The position numbers and the translations under genes were made by a program. Of a DNA stretch of 64,000 bases, positions 1 to 8,476 are shown piece after piece. The DNA comes from Rhodanobacteraceae bacterium. Lineage in GTDB: Bacteria > Pseudomonadota > Gammaproteobacteria > Xanthomonadales > Rhodanobacteraceae. How positions within the stretch are numbered: the first letter of the stretch is position 1; each line of letters begins with the position of its first letter. The notes beneath the pieces are model-generated. The model was not told the origin of the DNA. It worked only from the letters and a program-made list of their open reading frames with translations, and did no database searches. Location of the stretch: the NCBI GenBank assembly GCA_030123585.1, contig CP126120.1:992001-1056000 (forward strand). The letters are read 5' to 3'.

Positions 1-83
1 AGGAAGGCGCGGATCGACTGCAGATCGATCGCGGCTTCCCCGCCGTTGGGTTCATCCAGCGATGGGTCGGATATCCGGTTCAT
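1..83 (-). CDS. 5' end of an unidentified gene, cut by the window edge
   Basis: An ATG at 83 opens a frame of 27 codons without a stop that runs off the left edge. The visible peptide begins MNRISDPSLDEPNGGEAAID and is acidic and hydrophilic, with no signal peptide or recognisable motif. No clear Shine-Dalgarno sequence lies upstream. The family cannot be named from this fragment; it is listed because the frame is open and reads away from the next gene's 3' end. Confidence 0.35.
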   Translation of the reverse strand, partial: MNRISDPSLDEPNGGEAAIDLQSIRAF

Positions 84-189
84 GCGCGGGACGTTTTAAC
101 ACACCGCGCATGCGAAATCCGTAAAGCCCTGTTCCACTGTCGCGCGCCCGATCCGGAGGCGCGACGCACCGTTCGCGAGCAACCCGGCG

Positions 190-561
190 TCAATCGTCGT
201 CGTCATCGTGATGGCGGTGGTGGCGGTAGTAGCCGTCGCGATCCCGCCAGTGATGGTACCGGTAGTAACCGCGGTCATACGGGTAATAGTAGCCGTACCC
301 GTAGTACGCCGGCCGCGGCGTGTAATACACAGGGGCCGGGTAATAGACGGGCGCCGGATAGGCCGGCGCGTAGTACACCGGTGGCCCGGCCCAGTACCCG
401 CAACGCCAGCAGTTGCCGACGCCCACCGCGACACCCGGAACCGAAATGCCTATGCCGACACTCACGTGTGAATGCGCGACGGCATTCGACGCGAAACCCA
501 GCGAGGCGGCCGACGCGACCATCGCCAGCGCTGCACCACGAATCCATCCGCGAATCTTCAT
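190..561 (-). CDS. small exported Tyr/Pro/His-rich protein
   Basis: A 123-residue protein starting at the ATG at 561, preceded by GGAGG at normal spacing; an upstream in-frame ATG at 609 has no such site. Residues 1-29 form a typical signal peptide ending in SNAVA, so the product is exported. The mature part has a short Gly/Val stretch, a CWRC pair, then repeats of P-x-YY-x-P and a tail rich in Tyr and His that ends in HHRHH followed by five Asp. Such low-complexity secreted proteins are common in Lysobacterales, but no function is established. The His/Asp tail suggests metal or surface binding, which is inference only. Confidence 0.75.
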   Translation of the reverse strand: MKIRGWIRGAALAMVASAASLGFASNAVAHSHVSVGIGISVPGVAVGVGNCWRCGYWAGPPVYYAPAYPAPVYYPAPVYYTPRPAYYGYGYYYPYDRGYYRYHHWRDRDGYYRHHRHHDDDDD

Positions 562-645
562 GGCATGCCTCCGTCTTCGAACGACGGAATCATGCTCGCG
601 CCGCGGCACTGAATCACCACTGAAAGCGCGCGGCCAAGTCCTTGT

Positions 646-2817
646 TCACACTAAGTGTTTCCTAAGCAACCAGCAGCCGTGGATGTGCGGCCGGCGCGCA
701 AAATCGGGCGGAATGCTGGCGTGACTGATGTCATCGATGCTGAACGTGTGCGACAGAGCTTCCAAATCCAGCTTGAAGCGCCGGAAATTGTTGGAGAACA
801 CGATCACGCCGTCATCGTGCAGGCGCTTGCCGCAGGCTTCCAGCAACGCGACATGGTCGCGCTGCACATCGAAATCACCGGCGCGCTTGGAATTCGAAAA
901 CGTGGGCGGATCGACGTAAACCAGTCCGTAGCTTGCGCGCGTTTCCGCGAGGAACGCCATGGCGTCGGCGCGCGCCAGCACGTGGTTGCGGCCACCGAAT
1001 CCGTTGAGTTCCAGATTGCGTGACGCCCATTCCAGGTACACCTGCGACAGATCCACGCTGGTGGTGCTGCGCGCGCCGCCCGCGGCGGCATACACGCTGG
1101 CCGCGCCGGTGTAGGCGAACAGGTTCAGCATGTCCCGGCCGTGCGCGAGTTCGCGCACCCGCGCGCGCACGAGGCGGTGATCGAGGAACAGACCGGTGTC
1201 GATGCGATCGCGCAGGTTGACGAGGAAGCGCAGGCCGCCCTCCTCCACGATCAGGAATTCCTCGCGCTCGGCGAAGCGACCGTACTTCGTGCCGCCCTTG
1301 CCACGCGTGCGGGTTTTCAGCACCACGCGTTCGCGCGGCACCTCCAGCGCCACGCAGGCCGCGCGCTGCAGGTCGCGCAGGCGCACCCGCGCGGCGCCCG
1401 CGTCGACGCTGGCGGGTGGCGCGTATTCCTGCACGTGCAGCCATGTTTGCGCGGTCGCACCGTTGCCGATGTCTGCCGACTCTTCCGGCCAGCCGCGATA
1501 CACGTCGATGGCAGCGGCGTATTCCGGCAGGTCCGCGTCATAGGCACGAAAGCAAGTGATGCCCGCGCGCGACAATTCCTTGCGCAGGTTGCGCAGGTTC
1601 TTGCGGATACGGTTGGCAACCATTTCCGCGCCCCGCGACAGCGATGGCGTTGCGTCGGTGGCCGCGCGTTCCCGGACGTCGAACAGGGCGAGCCGGCATT
1701 CGATCGCGCCGTTGAACAGCGCGTAGTGTTTTTCCGCGTGCAGGCCAATCGCGCGTTCGAGCTCCGGCTCGCTGGTGAGCACCGCCGCGCGCCAGCCCGC
1801 GAAGTCCGCTTTCAGACGTTCGCCCATTTCGCGATACAGCGCCGGCAACGCCGCGAGGTCGCCCATGCGCTCGCCGTAGGGCGGATTGGTGATCACGAGC
1901 CCCAGCGCGAAATCGCGCGGGCGCTGCAGGTGCGCGACGTCGTGTTTTCCCAGCGTGACGAAACCCGCCACGCCCGCCGTCTGCAGGTTGTGCGTGGCAA
2001 TGGCAATCATGCGCGGATCGGAATCGCTGCCGAAGAAGCACGCGCGCAATCCGCGCAAGCCTTCCAGCGCGCGCTCCTGCGCGTCATCGTGCAGGCGCTG
2101 CCACAGCGCCGCATCGTGGCCGCGCCAGCCGAGGAAGCCGAACCAATCGCGCTGCAGGCCGGGCGCGACGCCGGCCACCATCCACGCCGCCTCGATCAGC
2201 AACGTGCCGGAGCCGCACATCGGATCGACCAGCGCTCCGCCTGCGGCCCAGGTTTCCGGCCAGCGTGCGCGCAGCAGCATCGCGCAGGCGAGGTTTTCCT
2301 TCAGCGGCGCCTCGCCCTGCTCGCGCCGCCAGCCGCGCCGGTGCAACGGCTCGCCGGACAGATCCAGCGACAGCGTCGCGCGCCCCTTGTGCAGGCGCAG
2401 ATTCAAACGGACATCCGGACGTTCGGGCCGGATGGTGGGCCGCGTGTCGAAGCGTTCGCGACACTGGTCCGCGATCGCGTCCTTGACCTTCTGTGCCGCG
2501 AAGCCGGAATGCGTGATCGTGCCGCTGCTGCCCGTGGCGTCGATCGCGAGTGTGGCATCCGGTGCGAGGTGCTGCGACCAGTCGATCGCCTGCACGCCCG
2601 CGTACAATGCGTCCGCATCGACAGCGTCGAATTCGGCCAGCGGCATCAAGATGCGGCTGGCGAGGCGCGATTCGAGGCAGGCGCGATAGGCGCATTCCAG
2701 CGTTCCTTCGAACCGCACGCCCGCCAACGCCTCGTGCGCATCCGCACCGAGTGCGGCCAATTCGTCGCGCAGCAGATATTCGAGGCCCTTCGGGCAGGTG
2801 GCGAAGAATGTCGTCAT
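646..2817 (-). CDS. rlmL: bifunctional 23S rRNA methyltransferase RlmKL
   Basis: A 723-residue cytoplasmic fusion enzyme that makes m2G2445 (RlmL part) and m7G2069 (RlmK part) in 23S rRNA using S-adenosylmethionine. The N-terminal part carries a THUMP RNA-binding domain (about 40-150). It is followed by the RlmL methyltransferase with DPMCGSGT at 198-205 and the catalytic NPPYGER at 311-317. The C-terminal RlmK half has the DPPTFSNS motif at about 636-643. The start at 2817 (MTTFFATCPKGLEYLL) matches where family members begin; an in-frame ATG at 2832 lies 3 nt after the upstream gene's stop and is the alternative. Length and domain order are normal for the gammaproteobacterial fusion. Confidence 0.95.
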   Translation of the reverse strand: MTTFFATCPKGLEYLLRDELAALGADAHEALAGVRFEGTLECAYRACLESRLASRILMPLAEFDAVDADALYAGVQAIDWSQHLAPDATLAIDATGSSGTITHSGFAAQKVKDAIADQCRERFDTRPTIRPERPDVRLNLRLHKGRATLSLDLSGEPLHRRGWRREQGEAPLKENLACAMLLRARWPETWAAGGALVDPMCGSGTLLIEAAWMVAGVAPGLQRDWFGFLGWRGHDAALWQRLHDDAQERALEGLRGLRACFFGSDSDPRMIAIATHNLQTAGVAGFVTLGKHDVAHLQRPRDFALGLVITNPPYGERMGDLAALPALYREMGERLKADFAGWRAAVLTSEPELERAIGLHAEKHYALFNGAIECRLALFDVRERAATDATPSLSRGAEMVANRIRKNLRNLRKELSRAGITCFRAYDADLPEYAAAIDVYRGWPEESADIGNGATAQTWLHVQEYAPPASVDAGAARVRLRDLQRAACVALEVPRERVVLKTRTRGKGGTKYGRFAEREEFLIVEEGGLRFLVNLRDRIDTGLFLDHRLVRARVRELAHGRDMLNLFAYTGAASVYAAAGGARSTTSVDLSQVYLEWASRNLELNGFGGRNHVLARADAMAFLAETRASYGLVYVDPPTFSNSKRAGDFDVQRDHVALLEACGKRLHDDGVIVFSNNFRRFKLDLEALSHTFSIDDISHASIPPDFARRPHIHGCWLLRKHLV

Positions 2818-2835
2818 GGAGCGGGTCGTCATCGA

Positions 2836-3357
2836 TCAGTCCGCGAGCGTGCGCAGGAAAAGTTCGAACTGCCTTTCCAGCACCGCGACGTGGTTGCCCA
2901 GGCGATGGTCGTCGTCCAGCAGCAAAGCCGGCATGCCTCGCCCGCGCGCGAAGGCCAGCGCCGCATCCACCGGGCACAATTCGTCACGCCAGCCGTGCAC
3001 CAGCATCCCCGGCACGCCGCGTGCCGCATTGAAGCGCTGTGGACAACCGGGAATGTCGATCGGCAACGCCATCAGGAACAATCCGTCGCACGCTGCTTCG
3101 AGCGACGCAAGGCCCGACACGAACGCGCCCATGCTGGAACCCGCCAGCACCAGCGGGCGCGGCTGGCCGCGCATGGCTTCGACCAGGCGCGCGACGCGCG
3201 GCGGCACGCATCCCGCGTAGCCGAGTTGGTCTTCCTCACGGTAATCGGGCCGGAAGGTGCTCCAGCCCAGCGCCTCGGCCACCCGCGCGAGCGCGCTGAC
3301 CTTGGTGGCGTCGGGGCCGCTGTCGGAGCCGTGGGAAAGAATGACGTGGCCGCGCAT
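2836..3357 (-). CDS. small alpha/beta hydrolase
   Basis: A 173-residue cytoplasmic protein of the alpha/beta-hydrolase fold. It opens with a strand followed by the HGSDSG oxyanion loop, has the nucleophile elbow GSSMG at 73-77 (Ser75), an acidic residue in WRDELCP, and a late His in DDDHRLG, so the triad looks complete. It resembles the small YcfP/YqiA-like or dienelactone-hydrolase-like proteins; the substrate is unknown. The ATG at 3357 is chosen because it begins directly at the first beta strand. The frame stays open upstream through a 7-bp tandem array, which would add a repetitive and unlikely N-terminus. It stops just ahead of rlmL, so the two are probably co-transcribed. Confidence 0.8.
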   Translation of the reverse strand: MRGHVILSHGSDSGPDATKVSALARVAEALGWSTFRPDYREEDQLGYAGCVPPRVARLVEAMRGQPRPLVLAGSSMGAFVSGLASLEAACDGLFLMALPIDIPGCPQRFNAARGVPGMLVHGWRDELCPVDAALAFARGRGMPALLLDDDHRLGNHVAVLERQFELFLRTLAD

Positions 3358-3364
3358 GGGATGA

Positions 3365-3406
3365 TCGGGAATCGGGAATCGGGAATCGGGAATCGGGAAT
3401 CGGGAA
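3365..3406. repeat. six exact tandem copies of the heptamer TCGGGAA
   Basis: Six uninterrupted 7-bp units lie between the divergent starts of the hydrolase (3357) and the amidase (3458). Being a multiple of 7 and not of 3, changes in copy number would shift any frame crossing it and change promoter spacing. Related arrays occur at 53142-53169 and 53427-53447. Confidence 0.95.
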
Positions 3407-3457
3407 AGCGTAACAGGCGCGACCGCGCCATCCGCGATTTCATGCAACACTTTCGCC

Positions 3458-4033
3458 ATGGAACGACCCGCGATCCACGATCAACTGCTGCCTTACGCCG
3501 CCGGACTCCAGGCGCGCGACATCGCCGATGTCGATCTCGTGGTCATCCACTGCACCGAGCTGCCGGACCTCGTGATGGCGCGCGAATATGGCGAGCGCAT
3601 CGTGCACGCGAGCGGCACCGGCAACAGCGGGCACTACTACATCGACCGCGGCGGCAGCGTGTTCCGCTACGTGCCCGACGATCGCATCGCGCACCACGTG
3701 CGCGGCCACAACGAACATTCCATCGGCATCGAGCTGGTCAACATCGGGCGCTGGCCGGACTGGCTCGATTCGCGCAGCCAGACCATGACCGAACCTTATC
3801 CCGCGGCGCAGATCGATGCGCTGCAGGCGCTGCTGGCGCACTTGCGCACCACCCTGCCGAACCTCCGCAACATCGCCGGCCACGAGGATCTCGATACCGG
3901 CATGGTGGCTGCGAGCGACGATCCATCGCGGCAGGTGCGCCGCAAGCTCGATCCGGGCCCGCAGTTCCCATGGCCACGCGTCATGGAATCATGCGGACTG
4001 CAGCGGCTGGAGCGCGTATCGACGCCGCTATAA
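3458..4033 (+). CDS. N-acetylmuramoyl-L-alanine amidase, AmpD type
   Basis: A 191-residue zinc amidase (amidase_2/PGRP fold) that cleaves the bond between N-acetylmuramic acid and L-Ala in peptidoglycan fragments. The three expected metal ligands are visible: His31 in VVIHCTE, His142 in GHED, and Asp165 in KLDPGPQF. There is no signal peptide, so it probably acts in the cytoplasm in muropeptide recycling, like AmpD or AmiD-related proteins. It starts at the ATG at 3458, divergent from the hydrolase across the 7-bp array. Whether it is the AmpD that controls beta-lactamase induction or a paralogue cannot be told here. Confidence 0.88.
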   Translation: MERPAIHDQLLPYAAGLQARDIADVDLVVIHCTELPDLVMAREYGERIVHASGTGNSGHYYIDRGGSVFRYVPDDRIAHHVRGHNEHSIGIELVNIGRWPDWLDSRSQTMTEPYPAAQIDALQALLAHLRTTLPNLRNIAGHEDLDTGMVAASDDPSRQVRRKLDPGPQFPWPRVMESCGLQRLERVSTPL

Positions 4034-4034
4034 T
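4029..4034 (+). promoter_or_regulatory. probable -10 element (TATAAT) for tesB
   Basis: A perfect TATAAT ends 30 nt before the tesB ATG. It overlaps the stop region of the amidase gene. No good TTGACA box is present at 16-18 nt spacing, so only the -10 is called. Confidence 0.5.
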
Positions 4035-4064
4035 TCCGCGTCTTTTTGCATACGCACACACGCC

Positions 4065-4925
4065 ATGACCCAACCCCACGTCGCCGAACTGATCGAACTG
4101 CTGCAACTGGAACGGCTGGAGGACAACCTGTTCCGCGGCCAGAGCCGCGACATCGGCACCCGCTACGTGTTCGGCGGCCAGGTGCTGGGGCAGGCGCTGT
4201 CGGCGGCGCAGCAAACCGTCGATCCCGCGCGCGCCGCGCACTCGCTGCACGCGTATTTCCTGCGCGCGGGCGACGTCGAAGCGCCGATCGTCTATCACGT
4301 CGGTCGCGCGCGCGATGGGCACAGCTTTTCGGTGCGCCGCGTCGAAGCGATCCAGCACGGCCAGCCCATCCTCCATTGCGCGGTGTCGTTCCAGATCGAT
4401 GAGGAAGGCTTCGAGCACCAGACCAGCATGCCCGAAGTGCCGAAACCCGACGACCTCGAACGGGCTCCATCCCTGCCCGCCGCCGAACTCGCCAAACTGC
4501 CGCCGAAACTGCAGCGCTGGCTTTCCACCGATGGGCCGTTCGAATACCGCTTCGTGTGGCCGCGCGACGAACTGCATCCGGCCAAGCGCCCGCCCTACCA
4601 GCACATCTGGTTCCGGCTGGCGCAGAAGATCGACGCCACGCCCGCGCTGCACCGCGCGCTGCTGGCGTACGCATCGGACTACCACCTGATCGGGACCGCG
4701 TTGCTGCCGCACGGCGTTTCGTACCTGACCCCGAATCTGCAGATGGCCAGCCTGGACCATGCGCTGTGGTTCCACCGCCCGTTCAGGGTGGACGACTGGC
4801 TGCTGTACGCCTGCGAAAGCCCGACCGCGCAAGGCGCGCGCGGACTGGTGCGCGGACAGATGTTCGACCTGTCCGGCAGGCTGGTCGCGTCGACGGCGCA
4901 GGAAGGCCTGCTGCGGTTGAGATGA
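4065..4925 (+). CDS. tesB: acyl-CoA thioesterase II
   Basis: A 286-residue cytoplasmic double-hotdog thioesterase that hydrolyses acyl-CoAs to free fatty acid and CoA. The length equals that of E. coli TesB. The first hotdog carries the conserved TRYVFGGQVLGQALSAAQ region near the N-terminus, and the second contains the segment beginning SLDHALWFHRPF. The start is the ATG at 4065, 31 nt after a TATAAT box; the frame is open upstream inside the amidase gene but that extension is not credible. The enzyme usually acts with beta-oxidation or acyl-CoA housekeeping; nothing nearby narrows the substrate. Confidence 0.93.
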   Translation: MTQPHVAELIELLQLERLEDNLFRGQSRDIGTRYVFGGQVLGQALSAAQQTVDPARAAHSLHAYFLRAGDVEAPIVYHVGRARDGHSFSVRRVEAIQHGQPILHCAVSFQIDEEGFEHQTSMPEVPKPDDLERAPSLPAAELAKLPPKLQRWLSTDGPFEYRFVWPRDELHPAKRPPYQHIWFRLAQKIDATPALHRALLAYASDYHLIGTALLPHGVSYLTPNLQMASLDHALWFHRPFRVDDWLLYACESPTAQGARGLVRGQMFDLSGRLVASTAQEGLLRLR

Positions 4926-4976
4926 ACGCAACGCTTGCCTAACCACCCTGCGCTGCGGCTGTCGTAAACTTCCCGC

Positions 4977-5372
4977 ATGCGCCACATCTACTCCTCGCCC
5001 CGCATCGAGAACGTCGAACGGCTGGTCGCGGTGATGGCCGAGCACGGCATCGCCACCCGCGTCACCAATCGCCGCGTCTATGACCGTTCCAGCTACTCGC
5101 GCTTTTCCTACGCCCGCCCCGGCGCCAGCGACAGTTGGCCGGCGGTGTGGGTCACCCACGCCAGCGACCACACCCGCGCGCGCAAGCTGATGCGCGAGAT
5201 CGGCATCGAGCCGGTGACGCGCTATGCCGAAGACCTCGCCGCCTACCGGTTCCGCAAGGACGGCGGCCGCCGCGGCCCCGCGCAAATCGCGGCCCGCGTC
5301 CGCACCGCGTTGCTGATCGCCGTGTGCATCGCCGTCGCCATCTACGGAGCCAAACTGATTTCAGTGTGGTGA
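4977..5372 (+). CDS. conserved small membrane protein (DUF2007-like)
   Basis: A 131-residue protein with a soluble N-terminal ferredoxin-like segment resembling DUF2007 putative signal-transducing proteins. It opens with a strand, then ENVERLVAVMAEHGIAT, as in that family. One membrane segment follows near residues 107-127, with basic residues on its N-terminal side. Orthologues in Xanthomonas have been labelled pathogenicity-like protein, a name without mechanistic support. It ends 7 nt before bpt and is probably co-transcribed with it. Confidence 0.7.
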   Translation: MRHIYSSPRIENVERLVAVMAEHGIATRVTNRRVYDRSSYSRFSYARPGASDSWPAVWVTHASDHTRARKLMREIGIEPVTRYAEDLAAYRFRKDGGRRGPAQIAARVRTALLIAVCIAVAIYGAKLISVW

Positions 5373-5379
5373 CGCCGCC

Positions 5380-6093
5380 ATGACCGTGCGCAGCGAACGC
5401 GTCCGCCTGTTCCAGACCCTGCCGCATGCCTGCGGCTATTTCCACGCGCGCACCGCGCAAAACCTGGTGCTCGACCCGGCCGCGCCGAACCTGCCCAAGC
5501 TGTACGCGTTGTCGCTGGCGCGCGGATTCCGCCGCGCCGGCGGCCACATCTACCACCCGCACTGCCCGCGCTGCCACGCCTGCGAACCCTGCCGGATCGA
5601 CGTGGCCACGTTCACGCCGAACCGCAGCCAGCGGCGTTGCCTCGCACTCAACCACGACGTCGCGATGAGCGAGTGCGAACCCGCCCTGACCGGCGAACGC
5701 CAGGCCCTGTACGCGCGCTATCTGCGCGCGCGCCATCCGGGCGGCGGAATGGACGAAGCCAGCGACGAGGATTTCTCGCAGTTCCTCACCGCGCCGTGGA
5801 GCCCCACCGTGTTCCTGGAGTTCCGCCTCGCGGAACAGCTGGTGGCGGTGGCCGTCACCGACGTCTGCGAAACCGGGTTGTCCGCGGTGTACACGTTCTT
5901 CGACCCCGACCTGCCCAGGCGCGGACTGGGGACGTATGCGATCCTGCGCCAGATCGAACTGGCGCGCGCGCGCGGCCTGCCGCACCTGTACCTCGGCTAC
6001 TGGATCGCAAACCATCCCAAGATGGGCTACAAGTCGCGCTTCGGCGGGCTGCAGGTGCTCGGGCCGGGCGGCTGGGCGCGACTGGCGAAGTGA
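5380..6093 (+). CDS. bpt: aspartate/glutamate leucyltransferase (bacterial N-degron pathway)
   Basis: A 237-residue cytoplasmic aminoacyl-tRNA-protein transferase. Bpt proteins add Leu from Leu-tRNA to N-terminal Asp or Glu so that ClpS/ClpAP degrade the substrate. The N-terminal Cys-rich segment HPHCPRCHACEPCR and the C-terminal GNAT-like part with YLGYWIANHPKMGYK are diagnostic. Length matches the family. Some relatives transfer Arg (the old name ate), so the leucyl specificity is inferred from the bacterial clade. The start at 5380 follows the upstream gene closely. Confidence 0.93.
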   Translation: MTVRSERVRLFQTLPHACGYFHARTAQNLVLDPAAPNLPKLYALSLARGFRRAGGHIYHPHCPRCHACEPCRIDVATFTPNRSQRRCLALNHDVAMSECEPALTGERQALYARYLRARHPGGGMDEASDEDFSQFLTAPWSPTVFLEFRLAEQLVAVAVTDVCETGLSAVYTFFDPDLPRRGLGTYAILRQIELARARGLPHLYLGYWIANHPKMGYKSRFGGLQVLGPGGWARLAK

Positions 6094-6145
6094 CGGGCAA
6101 GCGTCTCCCGCCATCGAGCGATTTGAAGGCGAGTTGACGACACGC

Positions 6146-7654
6146 TCAGGTGATGCGCGCCCGCGGATACGGATGCAGGTCCTGCAACGAGCGCGACAAG
6201 CCGTCGTCCACCACCACCCGGCAATGTTCGCGGCGCAGGCCACGCGGATCGCCCGCACCGCAACTGTGCGCGATGATGCCGACCTCGTGCATCAGGTTGC
6301 GCGCGTAGTTCGCCACCCGTTCGGCCTTGTCGGTCACCACCAGGCCGCGCTGCAGGCGCGGATCGTGCGTGGTGATGCCGGTCGGGCAATTGTTCTTGTT
6401 GCAGCGCATCGCCTGGATGCAGCCCAGCGCGAACATGAAGCCGCGCGCGGAGTTCACGAAGTCCGCGCCCATCGCCAGCGCCCACGCGACTTCGTACGCG
6501 GTCACGCACTTGCCCGCGCAGATCACCTTGATGCGCTCGCGCAGCCCCTGCCCGATCAGGACGTCCACCAGCATCGGCAGCGATTCGCGCAGCGGCAGGC
6601 CCACGCCTTCCATAAGGGTTTGCGGCGAAGCGCCGGTGCCGCCCTCGGAGCCATCGACGATGATGAAATCGGGCGCGCTTTCCAGGCCGCGCCGGTGCAC
6701 TTCCATGCACAGGTCGCGGATCCATTCGACGCCGCCCAGCACCGCCTTGAAACCGACCGGCAGGCCGCCGACCTCGCGCACATGCGCGACGAAATCCAGC
6801 AGCTCCGAAACGTTGCCGATCTCGGGATGGCGATTGGGACTGATCGAATCTTCGCCCACCGGGATGCCGCGGATGGCCGCGATTTCCGGCGTCACCTTGG
6901 CGCCCGGCAACAGGCCGCCGAGGCCCGGCTTCGCGCCCTGCGACAGCTTGATGCTGACCATCTTCACCTGCGGATGCGCGCAGATCTGTCGCAGCGTGTC
7001 GTCATCGAGGCGCCCGTCCGGCGTGCGCACGCCGTACTTCGCGGTGCCGATCTCGAACACGATGTCGCAGCCGCCTTCGAGATGATACGGCGCCAATCCG
7101 CCCTCGCCGGTGTCCAGCCAGATCCCGGCCTTGGCCGCGCCGCGCGAAAGCGCGCGCACCGCGGGCGCCGACAGCGCGCCGAAGCTCATCGCCGAGATGT
7201 TGAAGAACGCGGCGTGTGTATAGGGTTTGCGCGCATGCGGACCGATCAGCAGCGGCTTCGGTTCGGCGGCCTCCTCGCCGAGATCCGGAAACGGCGCGTT
7301 CACGAAGAACGGCACGCCCTCGACGCGCAGGTCGCGGGTCGATCCGAACGCGCGGGTGTTGTCGGTGTTGACCGCGGCGCGGTGCACCCACACCCGTTCG
7401 GCGCGGTTGAACGGCAACTCCTCGCGATCGAACGCCGAGAAATACCGCCGGAAGAACACGCCGAGGTGCTGCAGCAATTTGCGCGAATGGCCGATCACCG
7501 GATAGTTGCGCAGGATTGCGTTGCGCGTCTGCAGGCGGTCATACACGAACAACGCCGCCGCGGCCGCCAGCGCAACCAGCAACAGCAGCAGCACGATCGA
7601 GGCGAGTATCTCGGTCGCGATCAAGGTCCACCCCGGCGTCCCCGCTGCATTCAT
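6146..7654 (-). CDS. membrane-anchored FMN-binding glutamate synthase-like protein
   Basis: A 502-residue protein with one N-terminal membrane segment (about residues 10-37). A TIM-barrel domain homologous to the FMN/Fe-S synthase domain of GltB follows. The cysteine cluster CIQAMRCNKNNCPTG, which binds the 3Fe-4S cluster in GltB, is intact, and the flavin-barrel motif DGSEGGTGASP is present. The glutaminase (class II amidotransferase) domain of GltB is absent, so it cannot use glutamine directly as true GOGAT does. It belongs to the FMN-binding glutamate synthase family of stand-alone proteins, whose substrate is not established. It stands alone, convergent with bpt and divergent from the cytochrome b561 gene. 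Confidence 0.88.
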   Translation of the reverse strand: MNAAGTPGWTLIATEILASIVLLLLLVALAAAAALFVYDRLQTRNAILRNYPVIGHSRKLLQHLGVFFRRYFSAFDREELPFNRAERVWVHRAAVNTDNTRAFGSTRDLRVEGVPFFVNAPFPDLGEEAAEPKPLLIGPHARKPYTHAAFFNISAMSFGALSAPAVRALSRGAAKAGIWLDTGEGGLAPYHLEGGCDIVFEIGTAKYGVRTPDGRLDDDTLRQICAHPQVKMVSIKLSQGAKPGLGGLLPGAKVTPEIAAIRGIPVGEDSISPNRHPEIGNVSELLDFVAHVREVGGLPVGFKAVLGGVEWIRDLCMEVHRRGLESAPDFIIVDGSEGGTGASPQTLMEGVGLPLRESLPMLVDVLIGQGLRERIKVICAGKCVTAYEVAWALAMGADFVNSARGFMFALGCIQAMRCNKNNCPTGITTHDPRLQRGLVVTDKAERVANYARNLMHEVGIIAHSCGAGDPRGLRREHCRVVVDDGLSRSLQDLHPYPRARIT

Positions 7655-7818
7655 CCCGACATTTCCTCGTTCGGCCTCATGGCAACGATTCTAACCAGAC
7701 CCGTCGCTGCTCCGCGGCTTGCGCGCAACCATGCAAGATGGCCCTTGACGGCCACCAAAACCCCGGCACCATCGGCGGCGCACGTCATCGACGGTCCCGC
7801 GCCACGAGAGCCCTCCGC

Positions 7819-8364
7819 ATGTCCGACCCGCACTACTCCCCCTGGCTCCGCCGATTGCATTGGCTGATTTTCATATTGGTCGCCTGTGCGCTGCTGCTGA
7901 TCTACCTCCACGGCTGGCTGCCGAAAAGCAGCGCCCTGCGCGCCCGCGCCAAGTGGGCGCACATGCAGTTCGGCATCGCGATCCTGCTGATCATGTTGCC
8001 GCGCCTGCTGGTGCGCGCACGCGACACCGCGCCCCCGATCACGCCGGTTCCGCCGCTCTGGCAGACGCTCGTCGCCAGGACCACCCATCTCGCCCTTTAC
8101 GCGCTGCTGTTCGCGACGCCGCTGCTCGGCGTCGCCACGATGGCATGGTCCGGCCAGCACTGGAACTTCCTCGGCCTTCCGCTGCCGAGCGTGCCGACAC
8201 CCGACCGCCACTTCTCGCACCAGCTCGAAGACATCCACGAAACCTTCGGCAACGTGTTGATGTACCTGGCCGCAGCACACGCCCTCGCGGCCCTGCTGCA
8301 CCACTTCATCCAGCGCGACGACACCCTGAAGCGCATGCTGCCGCCCTCGCGCGACAGCGCTTGA
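7819..8364 (+). CDS. cytochrome b561 family protein
   Basis: A 181-residue integral membrane protein with four predicted helices and conserved His residues (RLHWL, KWAHMQFG, TTHLALY, and AAHALAALLHH near the end) that would bind two b-type haems. Bacterial b561 (CybB) accepts electrons from quinol and can pass them to superoxide. The start is the ATG at 7819. The frame is open further upstream but there it overlaps the divergent gene and has no membrane-protein character. The gene is monocistronic, ending at a hairpin with a T-rich tail. Confidence 0.9.
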   Translation: MSDPHYSPWLRRLHWLIFILVACALLLIYLHGWLPKSSALRARAKWAHMQFGIAILLIMLPRLLVRARDTAPPITPVPPLWQTLVARTTHLALYALLFATPLLGVATMAWSGQHWNFLGLPLPSVPTPDRHFSHQLEDIHETFGNVLMYLAAAHALAALLHHFIQRDDTLKRMLPPSRDSA

Positions 8365-8389
8365 TCCTTAGCCTTCCGCCGCACCGTCC

Positions 8390-8420
8390 CCGGCCCGCCA
8401 TGCGCGGGCCGGTTCGTTTC
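8390..8420 (+). terminator. intrinsic terminator after cytochrome b561
   Basis: A 9-bp perfect stem, CCGGCCCGC paired with GCGGGCCGG, is followed by TTCGTTTCT. It lies 25 nt after the cytochrome b561 stop and before the next promoter. Confidence 0.65.
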
Positions 8421-8432
8421 TGCTTGCGTGGT

Positions 8433-8451
8433 AGATATCATAATGATATCT
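8433..8451. promoter_or_regulatory. 19-bp perfect palindrome, probable operator of the SPFH operon
   Basis: AGATATCATAATGATATCT has two 9-bp arms and one central base. It sits 25 nt before the SPFH start codon and contains a -10-like CATAAT at its centre, so a protein bound here would block transcription. The operon's second gene encodes a ribbon-helix-helix DNA-binding protein, the natural candidate to bind it. It is an AT-rich island in very GC-rich DNA. Confidence 0.65.
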
Positions 8452-8476
8452 TTTAGCCACACACTCGGAGACTCCC

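Noticed and set aside
3365..3406. CRISPR-like array
   Set aside because: The units are 7 bp and directly abutting, with no spacers, so this is a simple tandem repeat.
1141..4068. Very long open frame (975 codons) opposite rlmL and across the next genes
   Set aside because: It is a GC-rich antisense shadow: it overlaps three well-supported genes, has an Arg/Gln/Ala-biased composition and shows no family features. Similar shadows opposite the kinase, parC and glnD genes were dropped for the same reason.
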